From NCBI GenBank assembly GCA_020829485.1, contig JAIVFU010000027.1, positions 13,488 through 77,487 of the forward strand: a DNA stretch of 64,000 nucleotides, written 5' to 3'. The position numbers and the translations under genes are program-made. The notes beneath the pieces were generated by a model that did not search any database, had not been told where the DNA came from, and worked only from the letters and a program-made list of their open reading frames with translations. Of this stretch, positions 1 to 8,232 are shown in pieces (position 1 is the stretch's first letter; the number at the start of each line of letters is the position of its first letter). Source of the stretch: Nostoc sp. CHAB 5834. Lineage in GTDB: Bacteria; Cyanobacteriota; Cyanobacteriia; Cyanobacteriales; Nostocaceae.

Positions 1-63
1 TTGTGGGGTGGGCATCCTGCCCGCCCGGAAATACAAGGGACGCTCATGTTGCCCATCTCACAA
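1..63. repeat. Palindromic intergenic repeat core (partial)
   Basis: The window opens with a GTGGGGTGGGCA...TGCCCA palindrome that is nearly the same as the core of the miniature elements at 45486-45608 and 61020-61125. The GGGACTTCC terminal repeat of that family is not seen here, so this is either a related core alone or an element cut by the window edge. Confidence 0.5.
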
Positions 64-141
64 AAATAGTAAAATCATCCCGCAAATATGCAACCCCATT
101 ATTTTCTGTATCTTAACCCATCTGGTAACTGCTATAACCAA

Positions 142-165
142 AAAGCACCTTGAAAAAGGTGCTTT
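142..165 (-). terminator. Rho-independent terminator
   Basis: A perfect 10-bp stem, AAAGCACCTT / AAGGTGCTTT, with a 4-nt loop lies just past the stop codon of the minus-strand gene at 203-835. It is followed on that strand by a T-rich stretch. Confidence 0.75.
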
Positions 166-202
166 AAAGTTGATAACAACATTTTGTTTGTCGAACAACT
201 AT

Positions 203-835
203 TTAAGCATTGTAATTGTTAGTACGAGGACTACGAGCTCCAGTTACGGCTCCAATCATTGCAGCTATTAAACCCAATAATGAACCAAACACAAACCCCC
301 ACAATCCCGAACGTATATTAGCTGCCGTTTCACGAGCTTGTTGGGCACTTATATTTGCTTGTGGTATATTAACACCACCTTGCTGTTGTACCTGGTTTAT
401 GACTTCCCCTGCGTTAGAAGCAGCAACACCAAAAGCACCAGATACTCCACTTGCTAGCAACCATGAGCTAACTGCCAAAGTCGTTGCCCAAAGAATTGCG
501 CCGTTAAGAAGAGCTGTATTGCGGTTCATCGGCCCACAAGCACGGGCTGTAACCCAACCACCAGTAAATAGGGAAATTAGTAAAGCGATAATTGACCCAA
601 TGCCTGCATTACCCGCAGCATTAGAAGCAATTGTTCTAGGCGCACCTGAACCTTCAACTGTGCCTGCCGCAACCGCAGCAATTATAGAACTCAAAATTAA
701 TTGTGTAGCCAAAGAAACCAACAAACCAGAAATAATTGGCCCCCAGCGAACAAGATCATGATATTCACTTACTCGACCTGCTACCACAGGCTCAGTAGCA
801 ATACCTTCATTCCCTGTCCGATTTACGTACGACAT
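203..835 (-). CDS. Four-helix integral membrane protein of unknown function
   Basis: A 210-aa protein, not recognised as a named family. It shows about four hydrophobic segments (roughly residues 30-60, 76-97, 108-130 and 172-196) rich in Gly, Ala and Ser. A polar loop rich in Gln/Asn at about 140-168 separates helices 3 and 4. The N-terminal 25 residues are hydrophilic, so it is probably an inner- or thylakoid-membrane protein with no cleaved signal. The ATG follows a GGAG-type ribosome site, and a good terminator lies downstream, so it appears to be monocistronic. Paralogous small membrane proteins of this kind are common in Nostocales; I cannot assign a role. Confidence 0.8.
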   Translation of the reverse strand: MSYVNRTGNEGIATEPVVAGRVSEYHDLVRWGPIISGLLVSLATQLILSSIIAAVAAGTVEGSGAPRTIASNAAGNAGIGSIIALLISLFTGGWVTARACGPMNRNTALLNGAILWATTLAVSSWLLASGVSGAFGVAASNAGEVINQVQQQGGVNIPQANISAQQARETAANIRSGLWGFVFGSLLGLIAAMIGAVTGARSPRTNNYNA

Positions 836-1165
836 AGCTTATGTTCTCCAGTGCTGCTTCAGCAAAGCTGCTGCTTAGGTATATTCATGTTTATGCTTAA
901 AATTAAATAACTAAATCATCTACTTTTATATCTATCAATAGAAAGAGTTAATAAGTATATCTTTAGTGATAAAAAACAGATTTCTTTAACAAAATTTCAT
1001 ACATTTTAGTATTTATGAGTATCTAAATAACTTTTCAGAAAATAAATTTTAAACATTAAAATTTTTAAATCAAAACACAATTAATTATTAAATTTTATGA
1101 AAAATTAACTTTAATTGTGTATGCAATTAAACTTAAGAAATGTCAAAAGTAAGGATAATTAAAAA
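836..1165. other. AT-rich intergenic region
   Basis: About 330 bases of very AT-rich DNA between two minus-strand genes. I see no open frame, inverted repeat or RNA signature in it. It presumably carries the promoter of the 203-835 gene. Confidence 0.4.
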
Positions 1166-1492
1166 TTAACGCATCCTCACAGCAGTGCCTGTGGCAGTAA
1201 TCAGCAAAAGAACTCCTGACTGGTCAAGATTGATTGTGCCAGTATCAATTTCAATCCCGATTACAGCATTTGCTCCTAAACGTTGTGCCCGTTGTTCTAA
1301 TTCTTCTAGTGCCTTGCGTTGACCCTGCTCAAATAGACGCTCATAGCTACCAGTGCGTCCACCTATAATATCACGAATACCAGCCAAAAAATCCCGTAAG
1401 AAATTGCTGCCGTAGACTACTTCGGCTGTCACAATACCTAAATATGACTCAATCACGGCTCCTTGAATCACATCAGTGGTAGTTATAATCAT
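1166..1492 (-). CDS. YbjQ/UPF0145 family protein
   Basis: A 108-aa protein matching the YbjQ (UPF0145, 'heavy-metal-binding domain') family along its whole length. It begins with the typical MIITTTDVIQG start, continues through a VTAEVVYGSNFLRDF segment, and has a central GGRTGSYE loop. It then has the conserved LGANAVIGIEIDT strand and a C-terminal strand ending GTAVRMR. The family forms small pentameric beta-barrels; its biological role is unsettled. A textbook AGGAGG ribosome site 7 bases before the ATG fixes the start. No operon partner is seen. Confidence 0.9.
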   Translation of the reverse strand: MIITTTDVIQGAVIESYLGIVTAEVVYGSNFLRDFLAGIRDIIGGRTGSYERLFEQGQRKALEELEQRAQRLGANAVIGIEIDTGTINLDQSGVLLLITATGTAVRMR

Positions 1493-2091
1493 AAGTTAAC
1501 CTCCTAGATGGCATATAGGTTGATATTTATTATCATAATACACATACAAAACTAGTTTGTGTTGATACAACTTTGACAAACATGCTCTCACACTATTTTA
1601 GATTGCGCTCTCACTTGCTGGCTCAAAACTAGGATTTGAAAAAACATTTAGCTTGTTAAATTTATCTTACCGTGTAATGTCCAAAAAAGGATGTAAATGA
1701 TCTAGATGGCGGCTTCCTAAAGGGTTGTATCAAAGTGTGAATAATTAGATATAGAGTCAGCAAATTATTAAATAAAACAACTGAAATTGGTGGGTTGCTT
1801 TCTAAAATTAAGCTAGATGCCTGTTGGGTTTTTATAAGTGGCACGTATAACTACTGACAAAAAAAGTGTCATTTTGCTAACCTACGGATTTATGTGTAAG
1901 TAACTTCATCTAAGCTTGATATCTTACACTTCATCATTCAGTAAAAACTCTGTAATGTGGCGCTAATGTAAAGGAAAGAGTCAATGAATTATTAACATCT
2001 TAATTAATACGAAGAAATACAGTTTTCAAAAGTCTATATTTTTGTTTTAATGTACAAGAAAAAAGTCCTCTAAAATTTCAGGAAATTTACT
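1493..2091. other. Intergenic region, no gene seen
   Basis: About 600 bases between divergent genes. The one open stretch (1662-1844, minus) has no recognisable protein character and no ribosome site. The region presumably holds the promoters of the YbjQ and TPR genes. Confidence 0.4.
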
Positions 2092-2772
2092 GTGTACAAG
2101 CCAACATCAATTGTGCTGAGTGTGGTGTTATTAGGATGTTTTTCTTTGACTATACCTTCAGTGGCTCAGGCTCAGGTATTAGTGGCGCAAGGCAAAAACG
2201 CAGAGTTAAAGCAACTACTAGAAGAAGGACGGAGGTTAGTGGATACGGGCGATTATGGTGGTGCGATCGCAGTTTATCAGCAAGCAGCTAGACTAGATGC
2301 CAAAAATGCTAAAATTCATTCAGGTATTGGGTATTTATACGCTCAACAGGGAAATTACCAGGCGGCATTAACAGCTTATCGTCGGGCGATCGCTATCAAC
2401 CCTAACAATAGTGATTTTTATTACGCGGTGGGTTACATCAAAGCGAATTTGGGCGACACGCGTGGGGCAAAAGAAGGCTACCGTCGGGCTATACAGCTGA
2501 ACCGTAACAACGTTAACGCCTATTTAGGATTGGCTGTAACGCAATCTCGGATGGGAGACTATACTGCTGCTAGCTGGGCATATCAACAAGCAATCGACTT
2601 GGATAAGAACAACGCCCAGACTTATGAGTTAATGGGTTCGATGTATAAACAGCGCCGACAAACCAAACAAGCAAACAGCTTGCTTCAGAAAGCCCGTGAC
2701 TTGTACAAGCGGCGCAATGACTCAGATGGGGTCAACAGAGTAGAAGCCATGCTGCGACAGTTAGGAGGATGA
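2092..2772 (+). CDS. Secreted tetratricopeptide-repeat protein
   Basis: 226 aa starting at GTG. Residues 1-28 form a signal peptide (hydrophobic core, cleavage after AQA), so the protein is probably periplasmic. After a short helix come four to five TPR units between about residues 42 and 205, each with the usual alternation of G-Y/A-L and A-x-x-x-Y-x-x-A-I positions and an N/D-P-N-N-like turn. No catalytic domain is seen; a scaffold role is inferred from the TPR fold. The gene converges on the ABC ATPase gene with only 2 bases between stop codons, so the two transcripts may overlap. Confidence 0.85.
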   Translation: MYKPTSIVLSVVLLGCFSLTIPSVAQAQVLVAQGKNAELKQLLEEGRRLVDTGDYGGAIAVYQQAARLDAKNAKIHSGIGYLYAQQGNYQAALTAYRRAIAINPNNSDFYYAVGYIKANLGDTRGAKEGYRRAIQLNRNNVNAYLGLAVTQSRMGDYTAASWAYQQAIDLDKNNAQTYELMGSMYKQRRQTKQANSLLQKARDLYKRRNDSDGVNRVEAMLRQLGG

Positions 2773-2774
2773 GG

Positions 2775-3677
2775 TTAATCTAACTGGCGTCCCGTTAATT
2801 CCACAAAAATATCTTCCAGGTTAGAGGGACGCACCATCATTCCTGTTTTATCCGGCTGTTCATTCAAATAGATATTTGCTGCTTCCAAAGATGGGAAAAA
2901 CAGATATTCCCAACTACCAGCACCATCACTTCTCACATCAGACACACCTAATTGTTTCATCACCAAACCTTCACCGTGAGCAGAACGCAGTTGTTGTAAA
3001 GTTCCTAAAGAAATCAGCTTACCGCCATCCATAATACCGATGCGTCCTGGCTTGGTAGAACCAAAAGCATCGCACAAAAATTCCACCTCATCCATATAAT
3101 GGGTTGTCAGCAGCATCGTCATTCCCTGCTTATTCAAATCTCGAATAATTTCCCAGAGGCGTCGCCTAGTTTGGGGGTCTAGTCCTACCGTTGGTTCATC
3201 CAAAAACAGAATTTGCGGTTGATGCAATAAGGCTCTGGCAATCTGCAACCGTCGTTTCATACCCCCAGACAGGGTTTTTACCAAATCATCGCGTTTTTCT
3301 GCTAAATCAACATACTCTAGCCATTGATTAATTAGTTTTTGTCGCTGTGGGTTGCTAATGTGATGTAGCCTCCCATGCAGTTCCATATTTTCCCAAACGC
3401 TTAAATCGTTATCCACACTTACTTGCTGCAAGACTACGCCAATACTCTGTTTTGCCAACATTGCTTGGCTCATCACATCATATCCACCTACTTCTATCCG
3501 TCCTTGGGAGGGTTTTGTTAGTGTAGTCAGCATCCGAATTGTGGTTGATTTACCCGCACCGTTTGGGCCGAGTAGAGCAAATATTTCCCCCGCTTCAATT
3601 TGAAATGACAGATCATTGACTACAGGTACATTGTTGTAAAACTTGTAGACATTTTCTAGAAAGACAGCAGCAGTCAT
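2775..3677 (-). CDS. ABC transporter ATP-binding protein (DrrA/ABC-2 type)
   Basis: 300 aa. Walker A GPNGAGKST at about residue 37, signature LSGGMKRRLQIARAL at about 138, Walker B ILFLDEPTVGLDP at about 157, and an H-loop TTHYMDE at about 192. The C-terminal 80 residues resemble the extension of daunorubicin-resistance-type ATPases that work with separate ABC-2 permeases. No permease is adjacent: the neighbours are a convergent TPR gene and a repeat-rich gap, so it is an orphan ATPase here. A GGAG site precedes the ATG. Substrate unknown. Confidence 0.9.
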   Translation of the reverse strand: MTAAVFLENVYKFYNNVPVVNDLSFQIEAGEIFALLGPNGAGKSTTIRMLTTLTKPSQGRIEVGGYDVMSQAMLAKQSIGVVLQQVSVDNDLSVWENMELHGRLHHISNPQRQKLINQWLEYVDLAEKRDDLVKTLSGGMKRRLQIARALLHQPQILFLDEPTVGLDPQTRRRLWEIIRDLNKQGMTMLLTTHYMDEVEFLCDAFGSTKPGRIGIMDGGKLISLGTLQQLRSAHGEGLVMKQLGVSDVRSDGAGSWEYLFFPSLEAANIYLNEQPDKTGMMVRPSNLEDIFVELTGRQLD

Positions 3678-3750
3678 AGTTATTTTGCTCCAATAAAATT
3701 CACAAAAACCTTGATAAATATAGATTTATTGTAGGGGCATGGCATTACCC

Positions 3751-3842
3751 ATACGTGTCAACTTAAGTTCAAACGCTTATCCCACAAGCGTTTTACCCCA
3801 CCCCGCCAAAGCTACGCTTTGTCTCCCCTCCCCAATGCATCG
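3751..3842. repeat. Dispersed repeat (GTGTCAACTTAAG type)
   Basis: A GTGTCAACTTAAG start followed by a block ending GCGTTTTACCCC closely matches the sequence at 53376-53420. It is a dispersed intergenic repeat, and the 3843-4080 element appears to have landed inside or beside it. Confidence 0.55.
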
Positions 3843-4080
3843 GCTACGGTGTACACACAAGTCGTGAAATTCCACCTAACACTTGGTTTCGTCCTCTAGC
3901 AATAGGATTGTGCGATCGCTCCGAAAGCCTGTCATTGCGAGGAGGAACGACGAAGCAATCGCTTTAACTCACGGGATTATGTGATTACTTCGCTCCGTTA
4001 TCACTGCGCTCGTAATGACAATTTAAGGGGTCTATAACGCCTGAAACCCTTTCAGATAGTACTTGTGTGTACACCGTAGC
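3843..4080. repeat. Miniature inverted-repeat element, 20-bp ends
   Basis: The ends GCTACGGTGTACACACAAGT and ACTTGTGTGTACACCGTAGC are exact reverse complements (20 of 20) and enclose 238 bp without an open frame. The interior is itself palindromic (TGTCATTGCGAGGAGG... against ...CGCTCGTAATGACA), so the whole could fold into one long hairpin. It has the structure of a MITE; no transposase is present. Confidence 0.75.
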
Positions 4081-4740
4081 TTACCAAAGGGAGGGGATTA
4101 AGGGGAGGGGTTCCGATGACTTAATTGGTAATTGAGTATTCTGATATAACGCAATACGGTTCAGATAAGCATTCTTCCACCTTTGTTGTGGACTGGGAAT
4201 TGGGTTTGGGTAAGCCAACCCCAGCCCTAAAGGGCGGGGCTTTGTAGTAGCCCTGAGCTATCGGTACTGAGATTACAGCACAAATAACCCGAACCTCCGG
4301 GCAAGCTTACAGATTTTGGTGAATTTAAACCTTTCCCCTTTCCATTTTCCCATCAACCCAACGGTATTAGGTGTTAATTTCCCTTGGCGATTATATCTAG
4401 AATGACTGCAATTAATGTGTCTGGCTGGGTCTATTGGCTTGGCAACGTGCTGCTGAAATCCTGCGGCTAGAGCTTGTTGGCGATTAAGTTCTCCAGCATA
4501 AGCCGAGAGGGCTAAAGCCAAAATTTGCCCACCTTGTTCGGGTGGCATAGCTCGAATTTGTCGAATCAGCATATAGCCATCCATCTCTGGCATTCCAATG
4601 TCACTCAACAAAATATCTGGTGGTGATTGCTCTACCGCTTTCAGTGCTTCTATTGCCGATGTCATAATACAAACCTCTGCTCCTGCCTGCTCAAGGACAA
4701 AGCCCAAAAAATCACGGATATCTTCATCATCATCAACGAT

Positions 4741-5846
4741 AGAACTCTTGCATAAATATTTTGTGGTATGATTAGGGGTTATTCTAATTTCAGCTTTTGG
4801 TAAGAATTTATAAATTGTTTTGAGCAAGTATTATCAGGCGATTCTTCGAGAACATCGTAGGCATCGCTAACTAAAAAAATGGCAGCAAACGTTGTTTCAG
4901 TTATTGATTAATTACTGAAATTATTTGATAAGTTTGATTTTTTAATCGATTTATATGGCTAATTCGTGATTATAAATTCCCGCAATTAAATTAGACCTTA
5001 AGCCAAAACGTCGGTGACGGTTTCGATATCTATCAGACAAAATTTTAAATATCTTTAGACGACGATTTACATGTTCAACAGTAATTCTTAATCGATTGAG
5101 TTCTCGATTATATTTTTTCTGTTCTTTCGTCAACTTTTTCCCTTTTGGTTTTTTAATCGGTGTTTCACTCAATTGATGAATTTTATTAATTCCTTGATAG
5201 CCTTTATCCGCTATTACTTTGAGTAATTCTCCAAATTTTATCCCGCTATTTTTAAATAGCCTAAAATCATGAATTCTCCCCACTCCATGAGCTAAACAGA
5301 TGATTTGACTACTCTTTTAATGGATAATTACTTGCGTTTTTAACGTATGTTCTCCTTGTTTACCGCTAAAAAATCTTTTTTGCCCAATATGAGGTTTTTC
5401 AATTGGACTTTCCATCACATCCATTACAACCAAATCTTCTTGGGATGACATTTTCCATAATTCTTTTTTTCCAGGTAAACTGAATTTTCTTGAACTAATT
5501 AGAATATTTTCAATTTGATGAACTGTTCGGCAGACCGCAGATTCCGAAAGCCCCCAATCTAATCCTATATGATAATAAGTACGGTACTCTCGCCAATATT
5601 GAATAACCATTAAAACTTGGTCTTCAATAATTAGTTTAGGAGGACGACCTGGTTTATTTTTATTTTGCTCATGAGCTTTAACTAAACTAACCATTAACTG
5701 AAAGGTTTGACGACTTATTCCGGTGAGTCGTTTAAATTTTCTTGAGGTAAGCTGTTTAGCTCTCCAAAATTTCACTGCTTGTTATTGTCCTAATCGTAAA
5801 TTCTCAAACTCTTAATCATATCACAAAAGACTTTTGCAAGAGTTCT
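4741..5846 (-). mobile_element. IS5-family-like insertion sequence, 1106 bp
   Basis: Imperfect terminal inverted repeats of about 38 bp bound the element: left AGAACTCTTGCATAAATATT, right (reverse complement) AGAACTCTTGCAAAAGTCTT, with similarity continuing through TGATTA. GAT flanks both ends (4738-4740 and 5847-5849), which fits a 3-bp target duplication. One transposase frame fills the element but carries an internal stop, so this copy is probably immobile on its own. Confidence 0.85.
4951..5775 (-). pseudogene. IS5-family transposase with an in-frame stop
   Basis: Two open stretches (5317-5775 and 4951-5283) lie in the same frame, separated by one TAA at 5317-5319. The upstream part is an HTH_Tnp_4-like DNA-binding region plus the first catalytic Asp region (VVMDVMESPIE). 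The downstream part holds GVGRIHDFRLFK, the ADKGYQG motif and the RxxVEHVNRRLK helix with the catalytic Glu, typical of DDE_Tnp_4 enzymes. In relatives the position of the stop reads Asp-Gln (GAT CAA); here it reads CAT TAA. A single C-to-T change of CAA to TAA explains the stop. Reading through would give about 274 aa, a normal length. Confidence 0.85.
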
Positions 5847-5849
5847 GAT

Positions 5850-6132
5850 TAGTAACCGTATTCCTGTCAGAGGTGAGGTTACTCCCGAATAATTTGCTTA
5901 GAGCAAGTTGTCTTAAGCTGATGCGCGTCTAAACTATATAAACACGATGTCGTTAACTGTTGACTGTTGACGGGTTTTCAGTCATTAGTCATCAGTCATC
6001 AGTCAACAATCATCAGGTAAATGTACAATATTATTTGCATAACAGCTTACTAAGGTTTTGTGCAGTATCACAAAGAATTAGTATGAAGTCGCCATACACT
6101 ATAGCTCTACTTAATCATTCGTGAACAACAAA
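5850..6132. other. Intergenic region with ATTAGTC/ATCAGTC short tandem repeats
   Basis: Apart from the receiver remnant up to 5897, the only structure is a run of TCATTAGTCATCAGTCATCA repeats near 5980-6015, a heptamer-type repeat usual between Nostocales genes. No gene is seen. Confidence 0.5.
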
Positions 6133-6161
6133 ATTCCCGACTTATTGGAAAAATCGGGAAT
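6133..6161 (-). terminator. Rho-independent terminator of the sigF operon
   Basis: An ATTCCCGA / TCGGGAAT stem (8 bp) around a 13-nt loop, followed on the minus strand by a TTTTGTTGTT tract. It lies 22 bases past the last gene of the minus-strand run. Confidence 0.7.
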
Positions 6162-6183
6162 CTAAGGTTTCAATTTTCACAAA

Positions 6184-6435
6184 TCAAATATGATTCATAT
6201 AACGATTTTGATAGTAAGCCAAAATTTGGTTAACTCGTTGCCGACTTTCTGAACCAGAACTTCCTGTCCATGAGATACACAAGCCACCAATTTGACTTTG
6301 ATTGTAATCAAACTCTTGGGATGACTGGGGAATTAACTCCACTTCTACCCCTTCGACTTGATCTAAATGAGCTGCTATCTCTCTATAGACAGCTAAAGGC
6401 AAACCAGCGAATTCAATTTTTTCCTTAGTTTCCAT
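6184..6435 (-). CDS. Small acidic protein downstream of the sigF-linked lipoprotein
   Basis: 83 aa, soluble, acidic, no signal or membrane segment. The order is an EFAGLPLAVYREIAAHL helix, a short beta segment VEVELIPQ, a Gly/Cys segment GGLCISWTG, then a C-terminal helix ending in NRYMNHI. I do not recognise the family. The ATG is 2 bases from the stop of the lipoprotein gene, so the two are probably translationally coupled, and a terminator follows directly. Confidence 0.75.
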   Translation of the reverse strand: METKEKIEFAGLPLAVYREIAAHLDQVEGVEVELIPQSSQEFDYNQSQIGGLCISWTGSSGSESRQRVNQILAYYQNRYMNHI

Positions 6436-6437
6436 CT

Positions 6438-7289
6438 TTATGAAGCTCCAACATTAAAAGGATCTGACGGAGGCGTTGTCACTGAAACAGGATTGCCACT
6501 AGCAGATGCAGCTGACGGCGTTGAATTGACAGCCCCTTCCCCTACCATTTTGGCAACTTCAATACCATATTGTTCCAGAATCACGATGGGGTTGTAGCCC
6601 TGATTCATTTCAATCCGTTTAACCAGTACGCCATTTGCTAATCGCTGTCCCGCCTGCACATAGCGACTCGTCGGCTCATCCGGTACTTTGATAATTGCCT
6701 GTGGTTCCTTACTAATTAGAACTACACCAGTCACAACAACTGCCTTTGCTAACTCAGGTTGTGCTGGCGGTGGCAATACAGATACTAAAGCGGGGTTGGG
6801 GACAACTTGAGGTAAAACCTTAGGCAAGACTGAAGTCAAAGTAGGATTAACTTTTTTTGGTACAGAAGCAATGTTATTTTTTTTCTGATTTAAAGCTATG
6901 CTGCGTGTTGGAAGTTTTCGGACTGCTATCGATGGAGTAGGTAGCTTAGGCACCACGGGAACAGGTCTTCCAGATGTTTTAGGCATTCCGGGAACGGTTT
7001 GCCCGAAAAGTTGTGCAAACGGGTCACTTCGATCTTTTGATAGCTGAACTAACTGTACCCGCTCTGTAGCATTAGTGGATTGAATCAAATTAGCAGATGC
7101 AGGAGTAACTTGTGAAACCTGTTTGGCAGGTATCACTGGATTCTTAAAGGATTGATTTGTTGGTAGCGACTTTGCTGCTATTTTAGGAATCGGCGCAGGA
7201 TTGATCGCTTGTGGTGTATCTTCAGAAGCACATCCAGCGAGCGCCAAAGTTAAAATAGCTGCAATTGTAATTTTTAAATTTCTGCCCAT
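6438..7289 (-). CDS. Proline-rich lipoprotein, possibly PilP/GspC-like
   Basis: 283 aa. Residues 1-20 are a lipoprotein signal with lipobox LALAGC. A long low-complexity region rich in Pro, Lys, Val and Ser follows (about 25-185) and contains one SDPFAQLFGQ motif; another SDPF motif closes the protein. Between about residues 186 and 253 is a compact beta-rich domain (VVVTGVVLISKEPQAIIKV ... YVQAGQRLANGVLVKRI ... PIVILEQYGIEV). Lipid anchor, Pro-rich linker, DPF motif and a small beta domain giving 'property value / where / how' strands is the layout of the type IV pilus lipoprotein PilP. The assignment is inference. It lies just downstream of sigF, and SigF-type factors control pilus genes in cyanobacteria. 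Confidence 0.7.
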   Translation of the reverse strand: MGRNLKITIAAILTLALAGCASEDTPQAINPAPIPKIAAKSLPTNQSFKNPVIPAKQVSQVTPASANLIQSTNATERVQLVQLSKDRSDPFAQLFGQTVPGMPKTSGRPVPVVPKLPTPSIAVRKLPTRSIALNQKKNNIASVPKKVNPTLTSVLPKVLPQVVPNPALVSVLPPPAQPELAKAVVVTGVVLISKEPQAIIKVPDEPTSRYVQAGQRLANGVLVKRIEMNQGYNPIVILEQYGIEVAKMVGEGAVNSTPSAASASGNPVSVTTPPSDPFNVGAS

Positions 7290-7455
7290 GAGCTGTTCTC
7301 AAAAGCCATTGGAAAATTGGAAAGTGGAAATCAACATGCCTAAAATTTGTATCAAAGGCAAAGTATGTTCTCTTTATAACCTAACTTTTTAAATTTTAAG
7401 GGTTATTTCTAGCACTGCTTACTCAGGATAACTGCGGCTTGGTGTTTATTTGCAG

Positions 7456-8232
7456 TCAATCTTCTGCCACACCCATAAGCTCTTTCATCAAATCCAGACC
7501 TTTCTTAACTCTACGGGAAACTGTTACTACACTAATTCCTAGATGTTCTGCAACTTGTTTTTGTGTCAAATCTTGTAAAAACACACATTCCAATACATCG
7601 CGGGTACGCTGTTCTAGCTGAACCAATGCTTGTTGCAAGCGAAGTTGGTCTTCTTGTGCTAGTTGAAAGCTGCGATAGTGAGGATCTGGAACCAATTCTC
7701 CCAAACAGGTAGAGCCTTCTTCTCCATCTTGGATTGGCACATCGAGACTCAAGGGAGCGCGGTTTACCCATGCTAATTTAATTTCTTGCCATTCGTTTGG
7801 AGAAATTTCCAGTGCTGTTGCTAATTCCGAGTCTGTTGGTTGACGATTATGCTTTTCACGCCAAGAACGTGACACTCCTATTGCTTGCTGTTGCAGTGCT
7901 AACCACTTCCGAGGAATTCGCACGGTGACACCTTTATCTCGGAGATAGTGTTGAATTTCACCCCGAATATAGGGAAGAGCATAGGAACTAAAAGCATGTC
8001 CCTTAGAAAGTTCAAATTTTTCAATTGCCCTTATTAAACCCAAACATCCAACCTGGAGCAAATCATCGTAGGTTTCATGACATTGATTCGTCCAGTAGTG
8101 AGCTTCTTTTCTCACAAGTCCAAAATTGAGTTGTACCAGCTTATTGCGAACATTTTCTGACCGACATTGCTGATATTCTCGCAACAACTGCCAAATTTCA
8201 TGTTTTAGTTCATTGGTGGTTGTGGTAGGCAT
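7456..8232 (-). CDS. sigF: RNA polymerase sigma factor SigF (group 3)
   Basis: 258 aa. Sigma-70 region 2 occupies about residues 25-100, including YDDLLQVGCLGLIRAIEKF and the FSSYALPYIRGEI core helix. Region 3 is at about 101-175 (VRIPRKW), and region 4 has a helix-turn-helix at about 205-250 (LTQKQVAEHLGISVVTVSRR). There is no region 1.1, as expected of a group 3 (SigB/SigF/SigG-like) alternative factor. In cyanobacteria SigF directs type IV pilus and motility genes. The two genes downstream (6438-7289, 6184-6435) run the same way; psbO lies upstream on the same strand, 900 bases away. Confidence 0.93.
   Translation of the reverse strand: MPTTTTNELKHEIWQLLREYQQCRSENVRNKLVQLNFGLVRKEAHYWTNQCHETYDDLLQVGCLGLIRAIEKFELSKGHAFSSYALPYIRGEIQHYLRDKGVTVRIPRKWLALQQQAIGVSRSWREKHNRQPTDSELATALEISPNEWQEIKLAWVNRAPLSLDVPIQDGEEGSTCLGELVPDPHYRSFQLAQEDQLRLQQALVQLEQRTRDVLECVFLQDLTQKQVAEHLGISVVTVSRRVKKGLDLMKELMGVAED

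Larger units (their letters stand above)
4374..5897 (-). pseudogene. Receiver-domain remnant broken by an IS and a frameshift
   Basis: The 3' part (4374-4740) encodes a CheY-like receiver: an acidic DDDED pocket, the phospho-acceptor in LLSDIGMPEMDGY, an ALSAYAG segment and Lys in AKPIDP. The 5' part lies beyond the IS, at 5847-5897. Joining the halves with one GAT copy gives GIRLLIVDDDEDIRDFLG, so the element interrupted a real gene. After PIDP the frame shifts by one base; the other frame continues DTLIAVILDIIAKGN and stops at 4374, the normal end of such a domain. The intact gene was probably the C-terminal receiver of a hybrid histidine kinase, whose kinase part is gone. Non-functional. 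Confidence 0.8.

Noticed and set aside
216..761. 181-codon open frame on the plus strand
   Set aside because: It is the antisense shadow of the four-helix membrane protein at 203-835, which has the ribosome site, hydrophobic segments and terminator.
4273..4827. 184-aa response regulator as an intact gene
   Set aside because: Its first ~30 residues come from the IS end and its last ~35 follow a frameshift, so only the middle is real receiver sequence.
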